Below are positions 6,626 to 16,258 of a stretch of DNA of 16,378 nt, piece after piece. The stretch lies in NCBI GenBank assembly GCA_964017145.1, contig CAXHKQ010000055.1, positions 1 through 16,378 of the forward strand. The letters are read 5' to 3'. The stretch's first letter is position 1, and each line of letters begins with the position of its first letter. The notes under the pieces were generated by a model. The model saw nothing but the letters and a program-made list of their open reading frames with translations. It ran no database searches and was not told where the DNA came from. Made by a program: the position numbers and the translations under genes. This DNA is from Agrocybe praecox (taxonomy: Eukaryota > Basidiomycota > Agaricomycetes > Agaricales > Agrocybaceae).

Positions 6626-9532
6626 TTAGTTCAAACATCCTTCAATGTGGGTCTCCAGTGTCTTCAGGTGTGGAAACTCGCGCGTGCATACGGGGCACAC
6701 GTATTGCACCATTTGCCTGGGCGCCGACGCTCGTGACGTCGATGGACTGCTGGCCGATGTGCTGGGCGCTGCTGTCGAAGTTGACGGTGCCGACGGCGTC
6801 GCCGATGACGGTTTGATGATGCTGTGGAATACATTTTTAAACATGAGTATAGGCCCTTAAATTTCTTGAATGATGTAACTTGTGTGGTATGTTGTATTCG
6901 AAAAAATATTGTTTCCAAGAATTCTTTGAAAAATAAACTGTGCTATTTTAGTCTAGACTTATGCAAGAAGATTGTTAACTAAATTATAAAATGGCTAATG
7001 ATGAAATCTCGGAGCAAAAATGTATCTCACCGTTGCTGCATGAGCTCATCGTTGCGGCGTTGCATCAGCTTCAGGTTGGACAGAATCTGCTCGCGTTCGC
7101 TGGCAATCGATTGGCGAGCCTTGCGCTCGGTCTCGAAATCCTCTCGATACACTTCCAACTGTCAACGAGAATAAATTAGAAAAGTGCCAACTGGAAATTT
7201 ACAACTGTACACAATCGACATCTCACCTGAGCCTCCAGCAATGACACGCGTGCCTGCAGTGCGTCGATCTCTTTGGCCTTGTCGGCCAACTGCTGGGCGC
7301 TACCGGCGCGATGGGCGTTGAGATCGGCGATGTCGGCATTGGCCTTCTTCAGCAGCTCTTCGGCGGCTACCAGATTCGTTTCCAGACAGTTGATCTGATC
7401 CACGTAGATTTGTTTCTGTGCATTGTGATGCTGAGATTAGCGGGCGTTAGCGATCATGGAGCGAGCTACATAATAAATAATAAATGATAAAACGCCAATC
7501 ACGCAACTCACCATGTCTTGGGTTTCCAAGTTCTCGGCAACCACGGCCGACATTTGGCTCCGAGCGTCGCGCAGCTCTTTGGTGCGTGCGTTCTTGTCAT
7601 GCAACTGTCAACCCGAACAAGCAAGCAAACCCGTTAGAGCGTTAAAAGCAATGGCAAACAAATAATTCAAACTACAACAAAAATCAAGCAAATATAAAAT
7701 ATGTAGAAAAATATAGTAAGAAAAATATCTGAAGGAAAGTTAATGACTAGTTTTTTGGAATTGAATAAACAGAAAATCAAGAGAAAAAGCGTTCTTATTC
7801 AGAATCGTCGTGTATAATGGACACAATTCATGAGAATCGGTGAAACTTCTCTCGTCATCCGCTGATACATTTACAATACAACAAAACGTATCAAGAGCCA
7901 TTCAAAAAAAACCTTACCTCATCTTCCAACTTTGCGCTGAGCATCTTAATCAGATTTTCATGATGATCTTTCTCGACACCCATTTCGGCTAGTTTACGCG
8001 TTACTTCGCTCTGACTGGCCAGCAGTTCCTCCTTCAGCTGGCGAATCTGTTCATCTCGTTCGGTTATCTGCTCGCTCCACGAATTGTGTTCGGATAGATG
8101 CACCGCACTAAGTTCCTTGCTCAGTTCGCTGATCTGTTGATTCAGCTCGTCAATTGTCTTGGTCTGATCGGAGGCAGCCTGAGCAGCCGAAGCAGCCGAA
8201 ACCGCCGAAGCAGGGCCACCCGGATTGATCACCTCAAACGAATGCTTAATTAAGAATACGAAGAATATTTATAAAGCACTCGCAAATTTGGTATATTCCC
8301 AGCTCGATAAATACTTACAAGATTCTGCTCCAGCTGTGCAATCTGACCAGACATATTCAACAGCATCGAATTCTGATTCGACACCTTTTGAACCAAATCA
8401 ATGTTCTCGTCCTCGGCGATCTTGCGCTGCATCCGCGAGTGCTCGCCTTGCAAGGTGAGCTCTTTCTGCAGGCTCTGCACTTCGAACTTGAGCTAGAAAT
8501 TACAGAGAAAACCATGAGTGAGTTCCACCACTGCGCACTTCGATAAAATCACATTTGTAGGGCTTTACCATGGCGATTTCCTGCTGGTATTTCAGGGCCT
8601 GCCGTTGCTTGTCGTTCTTGTAGCGCAACATATTCTCCTGCCACACATTCAGCTGGTCAAAGTGCAGCAGCATAGCCTGGTTGGCCTTTTCCAGGTTTTC
8701 TGTGGAAATGGGACACACATTAATATACAAATTGCATGCGTTCACTCGCGGAGCACTCGCTCGAACACTCACCCTTCATCTCCTGCTGATCGTATATGAA
8801 ACTGCCCAACTTGCGCACCTCGGCCGCCTCCATCAGACTGGGAAACTGTTCCGCCACGCTCTGGCGCAACATTTCGCTGTCCGCCCCGTCCGACTGGCGC
8901 AACATGCCGCTGGTCACCTCGTCCGCAATGCGAAACGAGACGCCGTTGGCGTCGATGCCAGTGGCACCGATGCCATCGCCGATGCCATCGGCGACCGTGC
9001 ATCCGCCGCCGTCGCCGCCAGCACCGTTGGCCAAATTGCGCTGGCTCGCGTCCATCGACAGTCCAGCGGCCAGCACTGGCGTCGGCAAGAGCAGCTTGCT
9101 GCTGATGCTGAGGCGCTCGAACGACACGCTCGACTCGCCACCATCGCCGTGCTGCGATGCACTCTCCGACTGGGTCGGCGGCCCAGTCGCGAGGCTGCGC
9201 CCTGCCCACGGGTCGAAATCGTTGACGTCCAGATACTCGAACTCCGATCGGCCGGATTGCCATTGTCGCACACGGGCTGCGCTGCTGGGCTGCGCGTCGT
9301 TCTGCGAGTGCAGCTGCATCGCCGCATTGGTCAGCGAGGTGGCTGGAGAGCCGGCGGCGGAGGCGGCAGCGGCGGCGCTATTGAGTCGGATCGATGATTG
9401 GCGAATTGATGCCGATGGCGTCGCAGCAGCGGCAGCCGAGGCGGTGGCGGACGGACTGCAGTCGAGTTGGTCGAGCATCGAGGGTGTCGGTGTGGAGCCC
9501 AGGATGACGAACGACTCGTCGTCGGACGACAT
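6626..9532 (-). CDS. key: Kenny / IKK-gamma (NEMO) homologue, eight coding exons
   Basis: Regulatory ubiquitin-binding subunit of the IKK complex that activates the NF-kB factor Relish in the Imd immune pathway. Exons in order: 9532-8773, 8699-8569, 8492-8319, 8232-7918, 7604-7512, 7430-7227, 7158-7031, 6821-6626; every join keeps frame (666 aa). It starts MSSDDESFVILGS: acidic residues before F8-V-I-L11 form an Atg8-binding LIR as in fly Kenny. Residues 12-240 are low-complexity Ala/Ser/Gly; about 250-600 are coiled coil. Exon 7 has the UBAN signature DFETERKAR (566-574), which binds linear or K63 ubiquitin. After an Ala/Ser/Pro linker a C2HC finger ends the protein (C644, C647, H660, C664). 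It is longer than the fly protein (about 390 aa), mainly through the N-terminal spacer. A second ATG five codons upstream (9547) could start it instead. Confidence 0.93.
7605..7917 (-). other. Kenny intron 4
   Basis: This 313-nt intron separates exons 4 and 5, with GTAAGG donor and TTGACAG acceptor on the minus strand. It is AT-rich and I see no other element in it. Confidence 0.8.
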
Positions 9533-9765
9533 GACGACGGATGACATGACGACGAAGGCGAAGGCGGAGGCAGAGGCTGTTGCGGAATTGAGCTGTACAA
9601 GCGCGCAGTTGAATAAAGGAAGTGATGAAATTATGTGAAGCAAAGATTTTGTATGTAAAGATGAGTCTAAGTTGAGTTAACACATAAGCATAGGGACAAT
9701 ACAATCAAACGAATAAATGACACTTCACATATACACACACGAATTTCACGCACACATATGCAAAT

Positions 9766-9782
9766 CTCGCTCAGAGAGCGAG
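9766..9782. promoter_or_regulatory. CTCGCTC-AGA-GAGCGAG inverted repeat
   Basis: A perfect 7-bp-arm inverted repeat with GAGA-type content, about 235 bp upstream of the kenny start codon. Possible GAGA-factor or similar binding; function inferred from position. Confidence 0.3.
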
Positions 9783-9992
9783 AGAAAACGTAAACAATCT
9801 CACTCGCATATCCGTTTTTATGAATGAATTTGCAAGAAGTTACTACGAACGGTCGAAATAGTAACTCCGTTTGTCAAAACAGCGTTACACAATTTCGCCT
9901 CTTTGGCGCGTCTCTTACTCTGAGTATTTCTAATGTGAAGTGGAGACGAAAAACAACTGAACGACAGAGAGCGCAGAGTATGAATGGAACAG

Positions 9993-10008
9993 CTGTGCAC
10001 GTGCACAG
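9993..10008. promoter_or_regulatory. 16-bp perfect palindrome centred on E-box CACGTG
   Basis: CTGTGCACGTGCACAG reads the same on both strands, with CACGTG at its centre. It lies about 460 bp upstream of kenny. bHLH dimers (Myc/Max, Clock/Cycle, USF-type) bind such sites; which one, if any, cannot be told. Confidence 0.4.
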
Positions 10009-10270
10009 TCACAACAACACAGTCTCATTCAATAATACCAAACTTGCACGCATATCGAATCACAAATGGACGCCGTGCGTACGGTGTTGTTATTGTTTCG
10101 TTTGTTTTGTGATGCATGGAGTCGCGAGCGTCGAGAAGGGCCATTTTGGAGCAGCAGTTGTTTACCGTGTGAATCCCCCGCTAAGCTTAGGCCAACGACA
10201 AGCAAAACGGAACTTCGGTTTAGCCGCGGCTGCTTATGAAGCGCAACTACGCAGTATTGAACGATAGCAC

Positions 10271-11837
10271 GGCGATATGACGATATGACTCAATTGGTGA
10301 GCGGAAAGTTCGATACGGTTGGTGCATGTGTGCAAGTTGCAATATTGATAAGTCGCGATTACGAATGCGTCACGTTTACATCACACTACTTGCCACTAAA
10401 GAACTCTAGGTACTTACTCTGAGTTTTTCTACTTGCCACTTACCGATTTAGAGGTTTCGTCAGGGTATCTCTGTACGTTGTGCAGGTATATTTCGATTTT
10501 CAATGGACGTGTGTGCGCTTGTTGTAAATTTCTTCTGCATTCAGGAACACACAACCGAGCGAGAGACAGTCGACGTCCGACCCTTTATGGACACAAAAAT
10601 GCACTGTGCTGTAGTGCTGTGCGCTTTTAGGTATTTTGTTGCGCTGCTGTCTGGACAAAGCACGGCAGAGGTGTCAACTCTAAACATCTTTGAACTTTGA
10701 ATGGAACGAAATAATTTGTATGAAAATAATAGTGGATCTCATACACAATTATACACTTTTTTATTGATGAATCGTTATATTCAAGTCGGTAATATAATCA
10801 TCTCAGAAATAATGTTATTCCATCGAATGTCCATCTAATGATTTTTGGTGAGGTAGAAGGTAAAATTGAAAAATGTTGCTTTCCGAGCCAACAAAAAGAT
10901 CCATCTCTTGTCCATTCGATTGAAAATCCATTTTTGTCACCGGATTCACCTCAGTGGAAAAGAATTGTATATTGGAATGCGAACGGGATCGGATGTACTT
11001 CGTGAAATAAAGGAAATACGGAAGGGATCAGAAGTACTGGAATGTAATTGTATATATCAAGAAAAACGCATCGATGGTGTAGTATAGTTAGTAGTTGTCG
11101 TAGTTCGTAGTCGTGAATGTTATCCGCTGAGCTATTGGAATGAATGAAGGAATGCCAGCAAACAAAAATATCATGCCATATAGTTAGTCTCGGCGGCGAC
11201 CAGCCTGCGTTCTAGCCACTAGGAAATGTGTGTCTTTGGTTGTGCGCGTGAGCGCGTCAGTAGGCTTGCGAATGTGACGTATGCGTGTGATATTTGTGAA
11301 TGTGTGCGAGCATCGGCGATGACATCGGGACTTGTTGTGTCGACGTCGTCGGTGTTACTGCTTTTGTAACCGCTCCATAGAATATACTCTTTGCAGACAA
11401 ACTCCGTGGGGAGTATTGATTCGAAATTCATTCGTCGACATTTAAAGAGACAGATGGCCCCAAAAAAAGGACTGAGAATGGTTTTCGTATGTAAATCGCT
11501 CACTAAAAGCAAGATACATCTAAAAAAAGGACAGAGGATGGCCATTATATTTCTATCACTTGGAAATGAGGTAATCTGTGTCGGCTGGGTTTAACCCGCC
11601 CTTACCCGCATGGCTCTGGCCAGGCCCAAAGATGTGCCTCTTCTAAATATCTTGGCTCATGGTCGGGGAATGAACTCATTCGATACATGAATTCGTCAGT
11701 CTGATTTTTATCTATCTCAAACAATTTTTTTCAAATTTTTAGGTTGATGTTTTCATATTCAAATCGTACGGCAAACATGATAATGGCATCCGTAACCGCA
11801 TGTCAAAAGCACGCCGCAGTATGAGAATCGATATTCT
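10271..11837. other. Intergenic stretch, no gene seen
   Basis: Open frames here are short and unsupported by family resemblance or splice sites. There is a short direct repeat (poly-A, then GGAC..GAG.ATGG) at 11462-11480 and 11522-11540. Near 11080-11225 the minus strand has two tRNA box-A-like stretches without a box B, so I do not call a tRNA or SINE. Confidence 0.5.
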
Positions 11838-11875
11838 CAGTTGGCGACACTGCCAACCAGCAGTGTCGCCAACTG
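11838..11875. repeat. Perfect 15-bp-arm hairpin with 8-base loop
   Basis: CAGTTGGCGACACTG is followed by an 8-base spacer and its exact reverse complement. A smaller hairpin (GAGAAT-CGAT-ATTCTC) lies just before it, around 11824. The outward CAGTG ends and 8-base spacing recall abutted hAT-like transposon ends; the core also partly resembles the fly core-promoter Motif 1. Neither reading is proven. Confidence 0.75.
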
Positions 11876-12572
11876 AAACATCAACCGAAGCATGTGTTCG
11901 AACCGAGGGGTGAATCACTCTGGTATTCGGTGTTCACTGATAAAATCAATATGAATTCTACAGAAATCTGCGGGTGTGATTTGTCCCTCGGCGCAAAACC
12001 ATTTGCATGTTTACATTCCTGTGCTCTCAATGACGGTGACGTTTCACTGACGTTCGCTCTTTTGCTTTCTCCAAAATCAACGCTACGTACTGCGGCGTTT
12101 CGCGGGATGCGGGTACGAGTGCCAATTTTTTTCATGATAACGGGAGGGTTAATGTACATTCAAGCTCCGTAAATGTCACAAAATTACCAACCAATTTTTT
12201 AGCGTGAAGTATTCATTCATATCTATTGCGTTTAAACTGAATATAGCGTTGTAGGTTGGACCGGTCTACGGATACCAGTTGTTGTTGTTGTTGTTCGGTT
12301 TCACGTTGATGGCTGGAGACGTTGTCCATATTGCCATGGATGCCAGTATGTTCATATGTGTATTCCAAAACGTCAATCTCTCTCTGAAAGAGCGAAATAC
12401 GGTGAATTAGTGAATTCGTCTCAGTGTTTCTCGCTTTCTCCAACATATACAAAATGAATACAACGGTAGATGTTACGCTGCTCCTAAAAGTTTGAGTGAT
12501 TCTGTAATTATTTCAATCAAGTTAAATCGATAAAATTGATGTTTGGTTGATAACACTGCACCACAACCGAAA
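11876..12572. other. Intergenic stretch with one exon-like minus-strand frame
   Basis: No recognised gene. Minus-strand 12385-12213 has a good acceptor (CGCTCTTTCAG) followed by an open frame REIDVLEYTYEHT with a poly-Gln run and a stop. No matching upstream exon was found. The overlapping frames at 11881-12172 on both strands show no family resemblance. A (GTT)n repeat is at 12279-12295. Confidence 0.3.
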
Positions 12573-13610
12573 AATCCCTCTTTCTGTATATAGTTTTCTA
12601 ATGTGCCTTTATTTGAATCAATAATTCAAAATAAAAAAAAATGTTTTTGGATGGCCTTCGGCAATATTGGCGTATGTTGTTTTTTTCGACATGTTTTCAG
12701 AAAATTGACTATATCTCATATTCGAATTTTCGTAGACCGATATTTATTGAAAATGCTACAATTTATTTTGACATTGTGTTGGGCTCATGTTTACAGATCC
12801 AAAGTTACCATGCATCAAAAGTGCAAAAAGTTCAAAAAAGTGCAAGAATAATAAAAATAAAATCACGCAAAATTTTTTTGAAAATACGAGAAGTCCATGA
12901 ATGTAATTTCAATTGTCCGGTAGCTTGAACATTTGTGCTTCTTTTGACCCACAACATGATAATAGCCTTGGATAGGTAACGAAGATATTTGCTGTTATAC
13001 TATGACAAGTTCCGATAATTTGTGACAGAAATGTATGAGTGGCCAAATAAAAATGTAAAAAAAATATACTACAGTTTTGGTCTGCGTGCTATATTGTAAA
13101 TGTTAAATTGAAGACGTTTTCTTACGTTGGTCCAAATTACACAAGTTCTACTTTGTTTAATGTCACAACACCTGCATTTAGCTCTTCAAAAATTTAACTC
13201 GACAGCTTTGAAGATGCGTAAGATTTCAAGCTACCGGATCAGAGAAATAACATTTTGGATTTTCCCGTATTTTCAACAGAAAAGTTGTTCAAGTGACTTT
13301 ATTTTCATCATGTTTGCACTTTTTTTTTTTAAATTTTTCACTTTTGATGCATGTGACTCAGAAACTATGAACATGAGTCTAACACAATGTTGACATGAAT
13401 TGTAGAATTTCCCATAAGATTTCATTTCATATGCGAAATATTGGTCTACGAAAATTCGCATATGAGATATAGATAATTTTCTGAGGACATGTCGAAAAAT
13501 ACAACTTACGCCAATATCGCCGAAGGCCATCCAAAAACCAAATTTTGTATTTTGGATTCTTGATTAGGAAATAAAAGCACATTAGAAAATCGCATACAGA
13601 AGGAGGGATT
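12573..13610. mobile_element. Foldback / long-TIR non-autonomous DNA element, about 1.04 kb
   Basis: The left arm (about 12573-12930) matches the reverse complement of the right arm (about 13225-13610) throughout, with scattered mismatches and small gaps. Both ends start AATCCCTC and share TTCTGTAT. Strong internal matches include TTTTTGGATGGCCTTCGGC and, at the inner ends, CCGGTAGCTTGAA (12917-12929 against 13225-13237). The 295-bp centre is AT-rich. Open frames in the arms are mirror copies and short, so no transposase is encoded. I see no clear target-site duplication, so the superfamily is unassigned. Divergence between the arms points to an old insertion. Confidence 0.85.
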
Positions 13611-13931
13611 ATGATTTTGTCTTATATTTGTTACGTAGTGTAATAAAAGTTATCGGAAGAACATTATTGTTTTTTCATTGGAAGAAGATTCAAAGAAGAT
13701 TCAAATTAATAAAATAAATTAGTCTGATGAATTGTATCACGAGTTTGCCATTGTTAGCACCGACGGCGTCATGTGAATGAGCTCCGATGAGCGCCGACAA
13801 ACGACGTCGCAGGGCTGCTACATTTCGCAGTATATGTGTATACTGGGTTCATCGTGTTCTCAGCGATACAATTGATTTTGCATTTTATTCGCAAAAAAAC
13901 TGCAACCATTTCCAACAAAAGTTTGTCACGC
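13611..13931. other. Short intergenic stretch before tRNA-Pro
   Basis: AT-rich, with no open frame or element I can support. It presumably includes the 5' flank of the tRNA gene. Confidence 0.6.
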
Positions 13932-14003
13932 GGCTCAATGGTCTAGGGGTATGATTCTCGCTTTGGGTGCGAGAGGTCCCGGGTTCAAATCCCGGTTGAG
14001 CCC
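13932..14003 (+). tRNA. tRNA-Pro (anticodon UGG)
   Basis: A 72-nt cloverleaf folds cleanly: acceptor GGCTCAA pairs with TTGAGCC, discriminator C; anticodon stem CTCGC/GCGAG with loop TTTGGGT and anticodon TGG at 13964-13966; T-arm has GGTTCAAATCC (box B) and the D-arm gives box A. No intron and no encoded CCA, as in nuclear genes. A TTTT Pol III terminator follows at 14008-14011. From D-loop to T-arm it matches insect tRNA-Pro closely. Confidence 0.97.
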
Positions 14004-15528
14004 TATCTTTTATGCAAATATTTATATGTTCCTAGTTTATTGGCTATGTACAATTTTGAAGCATAATAGCACTTTTCCACGCATTAATAAATACATTTTA
14101 GCTAGCGATCATCATGGCCAGTTTGATTAGAATCAGGTGCTCTATGATATTTCAATTTGAATGATTGTATGAAAGGTCAAATCAATTAGAGTCCACTTAG
14201 AATGCGCATGATAATGTTCCGATATTGAGCTATCAGGAAGTAGAATGCAATCACAATTCAGTGCAAGATGTGGAATGTTGAAATACAACTTAACACGTAA
14301 ATATCATACATTTTTTCTTGTACGTAGTTAAGTTGGGTGATCGCTCAGCTAATAAGACAAATATATACAACAAAGTGATTTACTACGCGTTGGTTGTGAG
14401 TTGTGAGAATGCAATTTTACTGATTGTTGGGTAGTTTCAAAATGATTCATATTAAGGGCTATATTACATTTGTGAACATGGCCCGGTTCACATAAAGCAG
14501 ATAAAGTTGATCTGTAAAAATGGATTGTGCGTTATGTCAACACAATGGATTAATTTCATCCGGGCGAAAAAAACATCCATTGTTTCAGTCAATAATATTT
14601 TTTCATTTCACAATGCAATGAAATGAACCGAATAATTTGTAGTTATTTTTTTCAAAATATCCGCATTTCCCAGCTGTGAACATCCATTTTACAAACTAAA
14701 ATATTTTGGGCGGCTGCATTTGGAATTCGAAACAAATTCAATGCATTTTCCTTCAATGATGTTGATAAAAATCAGTATAAAGGCTGGCATTTAATGGGTT
14801 CGATGAGTAGCTATTTGATTTCACACGCAGTATGTCCAATGTCCATCTCAAGGATAGAACAAACAAAAATTAACATAATCGTCATACGATTTTCAGTATA
14901 GCAATGTTCATATAATTTTCGAAAAGCAGTTGGCAATGCTAAAAAAAGGTTAACTTATATATTCTCAATTTTAAAGGTATTATTATTTGGTTCATTGTTC
15001 TGAATGATTTATGTGAAAGGCTTCTTTGTAGTTGCAGTAGTGAATCACCAGTTCCAGTAAACCCATGCATAATAAATACGACAAATATTTTCGGTGATGA
15101 TCGTGCGACCCAGAAAATAATAATGATGATTATCGTGATCTCATTCATCATCATCATCATCACACAACCAGTTGGGCATATCCAGTTGGGCGAATTCGAC
15201 GACGTAATATTAAACCTTCTCAGAAAACATATCCATCTACATTTCATCACCTGTGTGTACTCAAGCAACTGCGATAAACGTGACCACGGTCCGGATCGGA
15301 CTTGTCACTGATGATCATGTCGTCCGTCCATATCAACACAATCAGTTCGACACAGTCACCTCTCTATGTTTGCTCACACCAACGCTCTAATGAAACGACG
15401 CTACAAATGCGTAGCACACGTCCACACGTTTGACTCGCGCCAAAAAACACACCCACCTCAGCAACAACTCCACCCGGCGTAAACACTGATCTATCTCAGT
15501 GGGCTCGCTGGCGTTTTCCGTTCGGATG
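14004..15528. other. AT-rich intergenic stretch, no gene seen
   Basis: No exon, RNA gene or mobile element is recognised. There is an (ATC)n-type repeat near 15145-15165. Open frames on both strands over it are repeat-derived. The last 150 bases become GC-richer toward the promoter of the next gene. Confidence 0.6.
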
Positions 15529-15566
15529 TATTTAAGCCAGGTGCTCGTCTCAGTCGCACATCAGTC
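15529..15566 (+). promoter_or_regulatory. TATA box plus initiator of the secreted-peptide gene
   Basis: TATTTAA at 15529-15535 is followed by two copies of the arthropod initiator TCAGTC (15550-15555 and 15561-15566), 23 and 34 bases downstream. The second is nearest to the usual TATA-to-start distance. This gives a 5' UTR of about 135-150 bases before the ATG at 15699. Confidence 0.6.
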
Positions 15567-15698
15567 GGTGGAAAACTTTATCGTTAGCAAGTCAACGCAA
15601 GCAGACCGTCAGCATCTCTTTACGCATCCAATAAAAAACACTAAACCTCTGTTTACTCCATTCATCCTAATCGCCAGCGATAAACACCAACATCGACA

Positions 15699-16103
15699 AT
15701 GGTAACTAGATACTAATCCGCGTATGACGTCAATGAACATTTTGAATTAACAGCATTTATCGATAACGCGCAGCCAGTCTTTTTTGCGATCGTCGCCGCC
15801 GTTGTCGTCGTCGGCTGCTGCACTGCGATTCCACTCGCAACGGAACGAAATACGTCACAACAGCCGGCGTCGATCAAATCTACAGCCGCTGTCGTCGTGG
15901 AAACCATCGCCGATCGACTAATTGACCGAGTGCCCGACAATGCACAATTGCGCTTCGGCGAGTTGGCCGTGGACGACGCTCTGGACGGCGTGGCTTCTGC
16001 CCGACTGGTGAGCGCCGAGCAGCTGACGAGGGGGACGACGACGACATGGAGGTGGCCGAGACGCATCTGTTCCGGCCGCTGTTCCGCTATCGCGCCCAAG
16101 TGA
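15699..16103 (+). CDS. Small secreted protein, neuropeptide-precursor-like (frame probably shifted near 16030)
   Basis: Two exons: the ATG (15699-15701) sits at the end of exon 1. The intron 15702-15773 (72 nt, GTAACT to CAG, with a TACTAAT branch-like motif) leads to exon 2. The protein starts MPVFFAIVAAVVVVGCCTA, a clear signal peptide, followed by a polar region with GELAVDD. As written, the frame goes from LVSAEQLTRG into TTTTWRWPRR and stops at 16103 (110 aa). One base back at the five-G run (16030-16034), the frame instead gives DDDDMEVAE, LFRPLFRYRAQ, RRRR and a stop at 16133 (121 aa). That looks more like a real tail, so an indel, polymorphism or frameshift is likely. Export and a polybasic site suggest a peptide precursor, but I recognise no family. 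Confidence 0.65.
15725..15732. promoter_or_regulatory. Consensus CRE (TGACGTCA) in the intron
   Basis: A perfect palindromic cAMP-response element inside the 72-nt intron, about 165 bp after the start site. CREB/CRE sites are common in neuropeptide genes; function is inferred. Confidence 0.4.
15758..15765. promoter_or_regulatory. DRE-type octamer TATCGATA in the intron
   Basis: An exact match to the fly DNA replication-related element bound by DREF, eight bases before the intron acceptor. It may be chance, as it also lies in the branch-to-acceptor region. Confidence 0.3.
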
Positions 16104-16252
16104 ACGATCGGCGGCGCCGCATCAACGACTACTGAGTGAAGACGCGCGCGCAAAGATTGGGTCGTATATACGGAAACAGACAAAAGACTGAGACTTGTTT
16201 ACATACATTTTTCGAAAACATACTACGCATATTATATATTGTAAATCTCCGC

Positions 16253-16258
16253 AATAAA
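16253..16258 (+). terminator. Poly(A) signal AATAAA of the secreted-peptide gene
   Basis: AATAAA lies 120 bases after the 16133 stop and is followed by TGTTGTA. It completes a compact gene of about 730 bases from the TATA box. The last 120 bases of the window hold nothing I recognise. Confidence 0.65.

Larger units (their letters stand above)
9533..10270. promoter_or_regulatory. Kenny 5' UTR and upstream region
   Basis: A plus-strand open frame at 9824-10267 has no recognisable domain and an implausible composition, so I leave it uncalled. The stretch contains an octamer ATGCAAAT near 9758, a GA-rich inverted repeat at 9766-9782, and an E-box palindrome at 9993-10008. I cannot place the kenny transcription start. 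Confidence 0.4.

Noticed and set aside
8681..9638. Long plus-strand open frames (238 and 280 aa) over kenny exon 1
   Set aside because: They are antisense shadows of the GC-rich, low-complexity first exon of kenny, which has verified splice phase and a LIR.
9824..10267. 147-aa plus-strand open frame upstream of kenny
   Set aside because: No domain, signal peptide or splice context; it runs through regulatory-looking palindromes and its composition is unlike the real exons.
10865..11087. Fragment reading WNANGI, as in non-LTR retrotransposon endonucleases
   Set aside because: Only a six-residue resemblance with stops nearby; too short to support a LINE fragment.
11080..11225. tRNA-like stretches (TAGTGGCTAGAACG and TAGCTCAGCGG on the minus strand), possible SINE
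   Set aside because: No box B at the needed distance, no cloverleaf and no A-rich tail or target duplication.
12603..13530. Open frames inside the foldback arms (for example the mirrored FGNIG/FGDIG frames)
   Set aside because: They are inverted copies of one repeat, short, without transposase motifs.
15713..16183. 156-aa minus-strand open frame at the right end
   Set aside because: Antisense to the signal-peptide gene, which has promoter, intron and poly(A) signal on the plus strand.
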